Shown: piece by piece, positions 51,339 to 59,641 of the stretch
Layout: every line of letters begins with the position of its first letter
Numbering within the stretch: the first letter of the stretch is position 1
Source of the DNA: CADEED01 sp043747835
GTDB taxonomy: Bacteria; Pseudomonadota; Gammaproteobacteria; Steroidobacterales; Steroidobacteraceae
Reading direction: 5' to 3'
NCBI GenBank assembly: GCA_043747835.1
Contig: JAYTOK010000006.1
Span: 1 to 64,000, forward strand
DNA: 64,000 nucleotides
Position numbers and translations under genes: made by a program
The notes under the pieces: generated by a model
Database searches by the model: none
What the model saw: the letters and a program-made list of their open reading frames with translations, nothing else
What the model was told of the DNA's origin: nothing

Positions 51339-53561
51339 TCACTCGACGGGGCCGGCGGGCAGGTGCTCCTCGAGATAGCGAGTGATCAGGCCGAACAGGT
51401 GCAGTCGTGTGTTCGAGCCTTCCGAAATGCCGTGCGTGCGGTTCGGGTACGCCATCATCGAGAACGTTTTGTTGAGCCCGATCAGCCGGTCGATCAGGGC
51501 TTCCGCGTTCTGGTAGTGCACGTTGTCGTCGCCCGTGCCGTGAATGATCAGCAGGTTGCCGGTGAGGTTCTGCGCGAAGTTGATGGGCGATCCGTCGCGA
51601 TACCCCGCTTCGTTGTCCGCCGGCAGACCCATGTACCGCTCCTGGTAGATGGAGTTGTACAGCTTCTGATCCACCGGGCTCGCGACCGCGATGCCTGTGG
51701 AGTACAGCCCGGGATAGCGGAACATCGCGTTCAGCGTCATCGCGCCGCCGCCGCTCCAGCCCCAGACGCCGATCCGTTTCGCATCGATGTATGGCCGCTC
51801 CGCCACAATCTTGCGCACCGCCGCTGCCTGGTCCGCCGAGGCGAGGATGCCGATCTGCCCATAGATCGAGCGGCGCCACGTGCGACCGCGGGGCGCAGCC
51901 GCGCCACGACTATCTACACTGGCGACCAGATATCCGCGCTGCGCGAGCAGGAGGTGCCACAGGTGGCGGTCGCCACCCCAGCGGTCCGCGACCGTCTGCC
52001 CGGCAGGCTCCGAATACACGTAGACGAGCAGCGGGTATTTCTTCGTCGCGTCGAACGTTGGCGGCTTCATGAGCCATGCATCGAGCACGACGTCGTCGAT
52101 GCCGACCTTGAAGAATTCGGTCGCCACGCGGGGAGTCCCGTCGACCAGTGCGCGCAACTTCGCGTTCTCCACGAGCGAGCGACGGGATTCGTGCGCCGGC
52201 AGCCGCACGACGTCGACTTTCGTCGGTGACTCCGCGGTGGAAGCGAAATGCAGCGCCCAGTGCGCATTCGGCGAGAGGTCATAGTCGTGGGAGCCCGGCA
52301 GGTTTGCCGGCGTGACGCGCTCGACGTTGGGGGCGCCGCGCAATGTCGCGCGGTAGAGATACCGTCGCGTGACGTTTCCGGGCGAGGCCAGGAAGTAGGC
52401 GAAGCCCGCTTTCTCGTCGACCGCTTCGATCTGCACGACGTCGAACTCGCCGGGCGTGCGCAGCGACGCGGACTTGCCGTCCCGCGAGATCGTCCAGAGA
52501 TGCATCCAGCCGTCGCGCTCGCTGAGCCAGGTGAACGAGCGGCCACCATCGAGCCAGTGGATGTCGTCGCTCGGCAGCAGCCAGGCCTCATCGGTCTCGG
52601 TCATCACGGGGCTGACGGCGCCGCTCGCCGCGTTTCCCAGCCACACGCGGTTGATGTTCTGGCGGCGATTTTCGTGCTGGATCAGCACCTCGTTGCCATT
52701 GCCGGCCCAGTCCATGCGCGGCACGTAGTGGTCGCGCGGATCGCCCTCGAGCCGGAACCACGTGGTCCCGGGACTATCTACCGAGACGACGCCAACGCGC
52801 GCCGCGGAGTTCGTCGTGCCGGGCTTGGGATACTGCAGCGGCACGAGCGTCGAGTACTGCCCGTCCGTGTTGCGGATCATGTAGAACGTGCCAACGCCGC
52901 GCGTATCGAACTGCCAGTACGCGATGCGCCGCGAGTCCGGGCTCCAGCGGTAAGCCTTGCCGAGGCTGAATTCCTCCTCGTACGCGAGGTCGCCTCGGCC
53001 GTTGAGCACGATATCGTCGCCGTCGCTCGTGAGCTGGACGCGCGTTCCGTCGAGTGCTTCGACGTAGAGATTGTTTCCCGAGACGAACGCGATGCGCGCG
53101 CCGTCGGGCGAGAACTCCGCGTGCATTAGCGCCGCGGGCAGACCGGCACCCACTTGCCGCAAGGCTTGCGCTCGCACATCCAGCAACCACACGTCGCTCA
53201 CGGGGTTGTTTCGCCGTGAGCCGGGGGACTCCACCTCAACCAGGATGTGTCGTTCGTCCGGCGACCAGTCGTAACCGCTGATCGGGAGCGGCTTACCGCC
53301 ATGGCTCAGAGTTTCCGCGCGCGCGACGACGCTACGCTTTCCGCTCTCGGCGTCATGCCGCACGAGATCGCTGCCGCCTTCGAGGGTCTGCGACTTTTCG
53401 AGCGTCGAATACGCATCGCCGATCCAGCGGATGGATGGCGCGCGTTCGGTCGGAACCGCATCGGGACCGAAGATCTGCGTGAGCTCGAGCGGGGTACCCG
53501 CGGCGAGCGATACCGAGGAAAGAAAGAAGAGGAAGACCAGAACGGTAGCGCGGAACTTCAT
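51339..53561 (-). CDS. S9 peptidase, dipeptidyl peptidase IV-like
   Basis: Exported serine peptidase of 740 residues that releases Xaa-Pro (or Xaa-Ala) dipeptides. The signal peptide ends near LAA/GTP. The N-terminal beta-propeller includes the DPP4 double-Glu motif LAYEEEFS, which binds the substrate amino terminus. The C-terminal hydrolase has the nucleophile S603 in GWSGGGA, the Asp in GTGDDNVHY and the His in RTHGISEG. All key residues are present. TATAGT lies 6 bp before the ATG, with no Shine-Dalgarno site, so the message may be leaderless. First gene of the minus-strand S9-TBDR-M1 cluster. Confidence 0.93.
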   Translation of the reverse strand: MKFRATVLVFLFFLSSVSLAAGTPLELTQIFGPDAVPTERAPSIRWIGDAYSTLEKSQTLEGGSDLVRHDAESGKRSVVARAETLSHGGKPLPISGYDWSPDERHILVEVESPGSRRNNPVSDVWLLDVRAQALRQVGAGLPAALMHAEFSPDGARIAFVSGNNLYVEALDGTRVQLTSDGDDIVLNGRGDLAYEEEFSLGKAYRWSPDSRRIAYWQFDTRGVGTFYMIRNTDGQYSTLVPLQYPKPGTTNSAARVGVVSVDSPGTTWFRLEGDPRDHYVPRMDWAGNGNEVLIQHENRRQNINRVWLGNAASGAVSPVMTETDEAWLLPSDDIHWLDGGRSFTWLSERDGWMHLWTISRDGKSASLRTPGEFDVVQIEAVDEKAGFAYFLASPGNVTRRYLYRATLRGAPNVERVTPANLPGSHDYDLSPNAHWALHFASTAESPTKVDVVRLPAHESRRSLVENAKLRALVDGTPRVATEFFKVGIDDVVLDAWLMKPPTFDATKKYPLLVYVYSEPAGQTVADRWGGDRHLWHLLLAQRGYLVASVDSRGAAAPRGRTWRRSIYGQIGILASADQAAAVRKIVAERPYIDAKRIGVWGWSGGGAMTLNAMFRYPGLYSTGIAVASPVDQKLYNSIYQERYMGLPADNEAGYRDGSPINFAQNLTGNLLIIHGTGDDNVHYQNAEALIDRLIGLNKTFSMMAYPNRTHGISEGSNTRLHLFGLITRYLEEHLPAGPVE

Positions 53562-53648
53562 TCGTATACTATATTCTCTCCCAACGAGCCCGCGTCACGG
53601 CTCGTCGCGAAAATCACCGCGAGGTTTTTTCGGAGCGCGCGTGCGCGC

Positions 53649-54809
53649 TCAATTCGTCGACGGCCGCCCGTCGATCCAGGTATCGAGCACGTCGAGTTCG
53701 TCGTTCGCGAGCACGAGGCTCGCGACCATCCCGCGCTCGATGCGCCCCAGCACACGATCGAGCTTCAGGAACGCCGCCGGTTGCGCTCCCGCCATCCGCG
53801 CAGCGTCATGCACTTCGACCCCCAACATCTCAACCGCATTCGCCACCGCGCCCGCCATCGTCAGCGACGCGCCGGCCAGCGTGCCGTTCTCATCGACCAA
53901 CGACCCGTCGCACACATTCACGCGCTTCCCCGCGAGGGTAAACGTTTGCAGCTCACTGCCCGTGTTCGGCATCGCATCCGTCACCAGCATGAACCGCTCC
54001 CGCGACTTCGCGCGCATCGCGATGCGCATCGTCACGGGACTCACATGCACGCCGTCGACGATCAGTCCGCACCAGCTCGCCTCATCATCGAGCGCCGCGC
54101 CGACCACGCCCGGCTCGCGATTCCCGAGCTGCGACATCGCGTTGAACAGGTGCGTGAACCCGCGCAATCCCGCATCCAGCGCCGCGCGCGTCTGCGCATA
54201 AGTCGCGTTGCTGTGCCCCGCGGAAACAATGACCCCCGCCTCGGTGAGCGCGCGAATGTGCGTCGGCGTCGTCATCTCCGGCGCGAGCGTGACCATCGTC
54301 CGTCCGCCGGTCGGCAGCGTCAGTAGTTTGATCGCCGCCGCGTCGAGCGCGCGCAGCTTCGCGGGGTCGTGGACTCCCTTGCGCTCCGGATTGAGGAAGG
54401 GTCCTTCGATGTGGATGCCGAGCAATCCCGGTACGCGCGCCGCGTCGTCCTTCGCGGAAATGGCGTCCCGCACCGCGCCGAGCGCGGCTTCGATGACGTG
54501 CAGGTCGTCGCTGATCAGGGTGGGCAGGAAGCCGGTGGTGCCGAAGCGCCGATGCGCGGCGCCGATCGCGCGAATCGAATCGACCGTCGGCGCGTCGTTG
54601 AACAGCACGCCGCCGCCGCCGTTCACCTGCGTGTCGATGAATCCGGGCATCAGCAGGTGGCCGCCGAGATCGCGCGGCGTCGCGGCGCGGACGCGCGCGT
54701 CGCCCTGCGGCAGAACTTCGACGATTCGCGTGCCGTCGATGAGCACGGCGAGCCCATCGACAAACCCTTCGTCGCGCAACACGCGACCGTTCACGAGCGC
54801 AATGGCCAT
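53649..54809 (-). CDS. nagA: N-acetylglucosamine-6-phosphate deacetylase
   Basis: Removes acetate from GlcNAc-6-phosphate to give glucosamine-6-phosphate. It has 386 residues and belongs to the amidohydrolase superfamily. Conserved blocks: PGFIDTQVNGGGG, GIHIEGPFLNPERKGVH (metal Glu), SAGHSNATY and THLFNAMS (metal His), IVDGVHVSP, and the catalytic Asp in LVTDAMPN. The frame extends upstream, but the ATG at 54809 shares a base with the stop of the SIS gene (TGATG), so that start and translational coupling are preferred. Last gene of the nagQ-nagB-II-nagA operon. Confidence 0.95.
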   Translation of the reverse strand: MAIALVNGRVLRDEGFVDGLAVLIDGTRIVEVLPQGDARVRAATPRDLGGHLLMPGFIDTQVNGGGGVLFNDAPTVDSIRAIGAAHRRFGTTGFLPTLISDDLHVIEAALGAVRDAISAKDDAARVPGLLGIHIEGPFLNPERKGVHDPAKLRALDAAAIKLLTLPTGGRTMVTLAPEMTTPTHIRALTEAGVIVSAGHSNATYAQTRAALDAGLRGFTHLFNAMSQLGNREPGVVGAALDDEASWCGLIVDGVHVSPVTMRIAMRAKSRERFMLVTDAMPNTGSELQTFTLAGKRVNVCDGSLVDENGTLAGASLTMAGAVANAVEMLGVEVHDAARMAGAQPAAFLKLDRVLGRIERGMVASLVLANDELDVLDTWIDGRPSTN

Positions 54810-55870
54810 CAGACAGTCTCCGTCACCTTGCGCAAATGCGGCGGCGTATCCGGGTCCAGCCCGCGCGCTCGCGCGACGCTCTCCGCGAGCCGATAAAAAC
54901 TCTGGATCATCAGCATGGGCTCGATCACGGGATGCGCCCCAATCACCGGCAACGCGCGCGCGCCTTCGACGCGCCCACCCGCGAGCAGGATCGCAGCGCC
55001 GCGCGCCACGAACTCGCGCGCCATCGTCTCGATGCTGTCGCGCGAGTCGTCGTTCTGCGAGAAGGCGAGGATCGGAAATCCGCGCCCGACGAGCGCCATC
55101 GGTCCGTGCTGCACCTCGGCCGCGCTGAACGCTTCGGCGTGCAGACCGCAAGTTTCCTTGAGCTTGAGCGCCGCCTCCTGCGCGATGCCGAGTCCATAGC
55201 CACGGCCGATCACGAAGAGATTGCGCGCGGCCGCCAGCGGCTCGATTCCCGCGCGCCAGTCCGCGGACCACGCCTCGCGAAGTTGCACGGGCGCGCTGGC
55301 GAGCGCGACCGCGAGTTCGCGGTTCTGCGTCCACTCTCCGACGAGTTGCACGAGCGCCGAGAGACTCGCGATGAACGATTTCGTCGCGGCAACACTGGTC
55401 TCGCGACCGGCATGCAACGCGATTCCATGGTGCGCGACGGTCATCAGCGGCGCATCCGGCGTATTGCACAGCGCGACCACGAACGCGCCCGACTCACGCG
55501 CGTTCTGCGCGGCGGCCAGCAGGTCCGGGCTCTTGCCCGACTGCGAGATCGCGATGAACACGACGTCGCGCAGATCCGTGGTCGCGTCGTAGACCGAGCT
55601 CATCGACGGCGCGGCGGAGGAGGTCATCAATCGCGCGTGCGTTTCGATGAGGTACTTCGCGAACGTCGCGGCGTGGTCGGAGCTGCCGCGCGCGCAGGTC
55701 ACGACGGCGCGCGGCGCGCGCGCGCGCAGTTCCGCGCCGAGCGCGGCGAGCGGCGCGGCGTTGGCGGCGAGCTGCCGGCGGACAGCATCGCTGCTCTCCG
55801 CGGCCTCGGCGAACATGCGGCTGGGGTCGGTCACGCGGTTTGTGTCTGTCAGGCGGCTGATGTCGGTCAC
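54809..55870 (-). CDS. nagB-II: SIS-domain glucosamine-6-phosphate deaminase (NagB-II type)
   Basis: Converts glucosamine-6-phosphate to fructose-6-phosphate and ammonia, replacing classical NagB; it resembles the isomerase half of GlmS without the glutaminase domain. Two SIS domains: CARGSSDHAATFAKYLIE with AISQSGKSPDLLAA, then GRGYGLGIAQEAALKLKET with HAEAFSAAEVQHGPMAL. The C-terminus (HLRKVTETV) matches GlmS-like sugar isomerases. The GTG at 55870 overlaps the nagQ stop as GTGA and is the chosen start (353 residues). An ATG at 55816 gives 335 residues. The 18 residues between them are three copies of a hexapeptide (V/L-T-D-x-S/N-R), an odd leader. Confidence 0.9.
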   Translation of the reverse strand: MTDISRLTDTNRVTDPSRMFAEAAESSDAVRRQLAANAAPLAALGAELRARAPRAVVTCARGSSDHAATFAKYLIETHARLMTSSAAPSMSSVYDATTDLRDVVFIAISQSGKSPDLLAAAQNARESGAFVVALCNTPDAPLMTVAHHGIALHAGRETSVAATKSFIASLSALVQLVGEWTQNRELAVALASAPVQLREAWSADWRAGIEPLAAARNLFVIGRGYGLGIAQEAALKLKETCGLHAEAFSAAEVQHGPMALVGRGFPILAFSQNDDSRDSIETMAREFVARGAAILLAGGRVEGARALPVIGAHPVIEPMLMIQSFYRLAESVARARGLDPDTPPHLRKVTETV

Positions 55871-56607
55871 GCGGAAGTGCTGAGCTCGGCGACGAAGTCG
55901 TAGATGTCGCCGCGGTAGTAAGACTGCGAGAACTCGACCGCGCGGCCGTCCATGTGGAAACCGACGCGTTCGACGAGCAGCCCCGCGTCGCGTTCGTGCG
56001 CCTTCAGCAGTTTGGCCTGCTCGGCCGTCAGCAGCACCGCGCGCAGTCGCTGCAGCGCGCGCACCGGCCGGTTGCCGGTCTTCTCGAGCGCTTCGTACAG
56101 CGAGGTCTCCACGGCTTCGACCGAAGGCAGGCAGGAGCCGAGCACCGTGGCGTACTCGAGCGCCATCGGCACGTCGTCGGCGAAACGGATGCGGTGGAAC
56201 CGATAGACAGGCGTGCCCGGCGATTGCCGCAGCGTCAGCGATTCTTCCGGCGACACGGTTCCCGCCGAACGCGTGATCCACGTGCTGCGCGGCTTGCGTC
56301 CGCGGGCGCGCATGTCCTCCGAGAAAGAGGTGAGCTTCGCGAAGTTCTTCTCGACGCGCGCGCAGACAAAGGTTCCGGCACCCTGGCGGCGCACGAGCAG
56401 TCCTTCTTCGACGAGGCCGTCGATGGCTTTGCGAACCGTGATTCGGGATACGGACAGCTCGTCCGCGAGGTTGCGTTCCGGCGGCAGCGCGTCATCGGGG
56501 CCTACGACCCGTTTCTCGATGGCGGCGCGCAAAGATCTTTGTAGTTGTTGGTACAGCGGCAGATCGCTCGAATCATCGAGCTTCTGCAGATAGTTAGACA
56601 GCGTCAT
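55867..56607 (-). CDS. nagQ: GntR/HutC-family regulator NagQ
   Basis: Repressor of N-acetylglucosamine genes, expected to respond to GlcNAc-6-P or GlcN-6-P. It has 246 residues: an N-terminal winged helix (PLYQQLQRSLRAAIEKRVV, then LPPERNLADELSVSRITVRKAI) and a C-terminal UTRA effector domain (TSFSEDMRARGRKP through VERVGFHMDGRAVEFSQSYYRGDIYDFVAEL). The ATG at 56607 follows AGGGGGG; an earlier in-frame ATG at 56703 is not supported. It is divergent from TBDR 7 across a 232-bp region full of TGGTAT/TGGTCT half-sites, and first gene of nagQ-nagB-II-nagA. Confidence 0.92.
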   Translation of the reverse strand: MTLSNYLQKLDDSSDLPLYQQLQRSLRAAIEKRVVGPDDALPPERNLADELSVSRITVRKAIDGLVEEGLLVRRQGAGTFVCARVEKNFAKLTSFSEDMRARGRKPRSTWITRSAGTVSPEESLTLRQSPGTPVYRFHRIRFADDVPMALEYATVLGSCLPSVEAVETSLYEALEKTGNRPVRALQRLRAVLLTAEQAKLLKAHERDAGLLVERVGFHMDGRAVEFSQSYYRGDIYDFVAELSTSA

Positions 56608-56665
56608 CAGCCCCCCTGCGACATCCTCAGGCCTCGGTGCAGCCGCAACAATGCCACCGCGGCAG

Positions 56666-56723
56666 TACCAATACAATACCAATGTGTTGCATAAAGGATT
56701 CAAAAAAGCCTCTGGTATACAGA
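56666..56723. promoter_or_regulatory. GntR half-sites near the nagQ promoter
   Basis: Two TACCAAT copies at 56666-56672 and 56677-56683 are 11 bp apart (one helical turn), and TCTGGTATACAGA lies at 56711-56723. These TGGTAT/ATACCA words resemble HutC-type half-sites. The TACCAAT pair overlaps a possible minus-strand -10, so autoregulation of nagQ is plausible. Confidence 0.45.
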
Positions 56724-56761
56724 TATGGGTAAGATACGGCCTGAAAGCCCTTTCATTGGAC

Positions 56762-56807
56762 TTGGCAAACGTATCACAGTGGTTCTATATTGGACCTTAA
56801 GTGGTCT
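56762..56807 (+). promoter_or_regulatory. Sigma70-like promoter of TBDR 7 with overlapping GntR half-sites
   Basis: TTGGCA (56762-56767), an 18-bp spacer and TATATT (56786-56791) form a good promoter (5 of 6 at each hexamer). AGTGGTTCT (56779-56787) overlaps the -10, and AAGTGGTCT (56799-56807) overlaps the predicted start. The copies are about 21 bp apart, two helical turns, as expected for repression by NagQ. Binding is inferred. Confidence 0.6.
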
Positions 56808-56839
56808 GCTAAAGACATCACATGGGGACGGGTCCTGTC

Positions 56840-59506
56840 ATGAACTTCAATCACAACATCATCGCCGCCGCCGTCGCGCTGGCGCTCTTCAATCCCACCG
56901 CACCGGCTCTCGCGCAAGACGCGGGCGCCACCGAGGAACTCGACGAAGTCATCGTCAGCGGTATTCGCGCCAGCCTCGACAAGTCTCTCGACGTCAAGCG
57001 CAATGCCGACTCGCGCCTGGAAGTCGTCACGGCGGAAGAGGTGGGCAAACTACCGGCGCGCAACATCGCCGACGCACTCCGTGGTCTTCCCGGCGTGAAC
57101 ATCAGCTCGGCCAGCGCCGATGAAGGCGGCTTCGACGAATCCGATCGCGTCAGCCTGCGCGGGACCAGCCCGAGCCTGACCCAGACAACCATCAACGGTC
57201 ACAGTGTCGGCTCGGCCGACTGGTTCGTGCTGAGCCAGGGCAACAGTGTCGGCCGCAGCGTCAGTTACACGCTGCTGCCGGCGGAGCTCGTCAGCTCGGT
57301 GGAGGTCAACAAGTCCTCGCAGGCCAGGCTGCAGGAAGGCGGCACCACCGGCACCGTCAACGTCATCACGCGCAAGCCGTTCCAGTTCAACAAGTCGGTG
57401 ACCTTCGAGGCGTCGCTTGGCAGCGTGTATTCCGACCAGGCGGATTCGTACGATCCGCAGATCTCGGGTCTGTTCAACTACAAGAACGAGAGCGGCACCT
57501 TTGGCGTGCTGCTGCAGGTCTTCAAGCAGGAGCGTTCACTGCGTCGCGATGCGCAGGAAATTCCGGGCGGTTTCTTCACGATCTCGGCCACCGATCCGGC
57601 CGGCATCAGCAATCCGGACCTCGTGGGCGTCCAGGCCCCCGGACTCATCGGCGCGACGCTGTTCGAACAGGTCCGCGATCGCAAGGGCGGTTTGCTGGAA
57701 CTGCAGTTCAAGCCTTCCGACAGCCTGACCCTCGGGTTGAGCGGTTTCCTCTCCGACATGGACGCCAACAACTACAACCGCAACTTCATGTTGTGGGGCG
57801 GTAACTTCGCACGCGCGCAAGCGCCGAACCCGGGATACACGATCGAGAACGGCGTGCTGACCAGCGCGACGTATGCCGGCGTGGCCGGCCGCGACTACGC
57901 GGTGTACGACATGATTTCCCGCGAAGCGTCGGCGAAGAGCCGCTACGTCACTTTCGATGCCGACTGGAAGATCACGGACACGTTGTCCTTCAAGACGCAG
58001 TTGGGCACGACCGAGGGTGAAGGCTCGACGGCGCGTCAGTTCATCGCCGAAGTGACCACGAACCGTGGCGGCGGCGCGAGCTGGACCTCTCACGGCACCA
58101 GCGCACCTCTGGACTGGAGCGTTGGTGGCAACAGCACGCCGAGTGGCGTGACGAGCTTCGGCACCTGGGGCAATCAGCAAGTCACCGCGCTGGATTCGGA
58201 AGACTGGATCACGCTGGATTTCACGCAGGATCTGGATGCCGGTGCGCTTCAATCGCTCGAGATCGGCGCGCGTTATGCCGACCACGAGCGCGAGGCCCAG
58301 TCTCCGGAAGGCGCGAGCCCCGGCGACATCTGGTCCGACCTGCAGAACGGTACCGTCGTCTCTTACCCGGGCGATTTCGCGAGCAACATCGACGGCAACT
58401 TCCCGCGCAACCTCTGGTACTTCACGCCGTCCGCGATGCGCGAAGCCGTTCTCGCCAACTCCACCTGGCTCTCGGGCAACGACGGTCCGACCGGCCGCCA
58501 CAACTACGGTGGCGAATGGCAGGTGGGCGAGAAGAACCTCGCTGCGTACGTGCAGGCGAACTTCGGCGGCGAAGCCTGGAGCGGCAACGTCGGTCTTCGC
58601 TACGTCGACATCGATCAGGAGATCAATTCCTATCAGGCGGTAGCTAGCGCGGCGAATGCCGACGTGAGCAGCCTCTTCGGCAACTGGATCTACCAGGACA
58701 CCAACAACGCGCACAGCAAGGTCCTGCCCAGCGCGAACCTGAAGTTCTCCATGAGCGAGAACGTCGTGTTCCGTTTCGCGGCTTCGCAAACGATGACCCT
58801 GCCGGACTTCTCCGCGCTGGGTGCTTCGAGCTGGGGTTCGGATCTGAACCGCACCGGCGGCGGCGGGAACCCGAACCTGAAGCCAGTGGTGTCCATGAAC
58901 TTCGACGGCAACCTCGAGTGGTATTTCACGGAGCGCGGCCTCGTGTCCGTCGGCGCGTTCTCGATGGACCTGCAGGACTACGTGGCCTTCGGCACCGAGA
59001 ATCGGCAGCTGTTCAGCGAGCTGACGAATCAGCTCGAGACGTACCTCGTCTCGGTGCCGGTCAACTCGAACGGCTCGGTGACGGGCCTCGAGCTGGTCTA
59101 TGAACAGCCCATCGGTGACTCGTTCGGGGTCAGCGCCAACTACACGTACGCGGATGGCAAGACCGCCCACACCTGGGCGGACGGCAGCAACAATCTGGTG
59201 GGCACGTCGAAGGACACGTACAACGTGGGTGCGTACTTCGAGAACCAGATGTTCTCGGCACGCGCGAACTACACCTATCGCACGTCGTTCCTCATCGGCC
59301 TGTCGGGCACCAATCCGTACTACCAGGATGACTTCGGAACACTGTCCTTGACGCTCAGTTACAAGCCCACCGACTGGCTCAGTGTCAGCCTGGATGCGTT
59401 GAACCTGAACAGCCCGGAACTGAACTACTACCAGAGCGCGACCGCCCCCACCGCGTTCTACAACAACGGTCGGCAGTTCTATTTGAACCTCCGGGCAAAA
59501 TTCTGA
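56840..59506 (+). CDS. TonB-dependent receptor 7 (chitooligosaccharide locus)
   Basis: Large outer-membrane TBDR of 888 residues, probably importing N-acetylglucosamine oligosaccharides. The ATG at 56840 has a GGACGGG run upstream; an ATG at 56822 has none. The signal peptide ends ALA/QD (residue 25). A TonB box-like VIVSGIR is followed by the plug (EEVGKLPARNIADALRGLPGV, SLRGTSPSLTQTTINGHSV), and the barrel ends LNLRAKF. It is transcribed away from nagQ and followed, after a terminator, by the GH20 lipoprotein. Context makes chitin breakdown products the likely cargo. Confidence 0.92.
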   Translation: MNFNHNIIAAAVALALFNPTAPALAQDAGATEELDEVIVSGIRASLDKSLDVKRNADSRLEVVTAEEVGKLPARNIADALRGLPGVNISSASADEGGFDESDRVSLRGTSPSLTQTTINGHSVGSADWFVLSQGNSVGRSVSYTLLPAELVSSVEVNKSSQARLQEGGTTGTVNVITRKPFQFNKSVTFEASLGSVYSDQADSYDPQISGLFNYKNESGTFGVLLQVFKQERSLRRDAQEIPGGFFTISATDPAGISNPDLVGVQAPGLIGATLFEQVRDRKGGLLELQFKPSDSLTLGLSGFLSDMDANNYNRNFMLWGGNFARAQAPNPGYTIENGVLTSATYAGVAGRDYAVYDMISREASAKSRYVTFDADWKITDTLSFKTQLGTTEGEGSTARQFIAEVTTNRGGGASWTSHGTSAPLDWSVGGNSTPSGVTSFGTWGNQQVTALDSEDWITLDFTQDLDAGALQSLEIGARYADHEREAQSPEGASPGDIWSDLQNGTVVSYPGDFASNIDGNFPRNLWYFTPSAMREAVLANSTWLSGNDGPTGRHNYGGEWQVGEKNLAAYVQANFGGEAWSGNVGLRYVDIDQEINSYQAVASAANADVSSLFGNWIYQDTNNAHSKVLPSANLKFSMSENVVFRFAASQTMTLPDFSALGASSWGSDLNRTGGGGNPNLKPVVSMNFDGNLEWYFTERGLVSVGAFSMDLQDYVAFGTENRQLFSELTNQLETYLVSVPVNSNGSVTGLELVYEQPIGDSFGVSANYTYADGKTAHTWADGSNNLVGTSKDTYNVGAYFENQMFSARANYTYRTSFLIGLSGTNPYYQDDFGTLSLTLSYKPTDWLSVSLDALNLNSPELNYYQSATAPTAFYNNGRQFYLNLRAKF

Positions 59507-59536
59507 GCCCGGCCAAGTCCTGACAGAGGAGTTGGC

Positions 59537-59574
59537 AACAGGCCCGCAGCCAAGTCCTGGGCTGCGGGCCTGTT
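59537..59574 (+). terminator. Rho-independent terminator after TBDR 7
   Basis: AACAGGCCCGCAGCC and GGCTGCGGGCCTGTT form a perfect 15-bp stem with an 8-nt loop, followed by TCGTTTT. Partial read-through to the GH20 gene 68 bp downstream would give more receptor than enzyme. Confidence 0.85.
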
Positions 59575-59641
59575 TCGTTTTACGCGGGCAAACAACAATT
59601 CGATAAGCTCGCCGTACGCCCAGCGCGAATGAGGGGAATGC

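Noticed and set aside
53649..55469. A single 606-codon protein spanning NagA and part of the SIS gene region
   Set aside because: The NagA family begins at the ATG at 54809; the upstream part of the frame is the wrong frame of the SIS gene.
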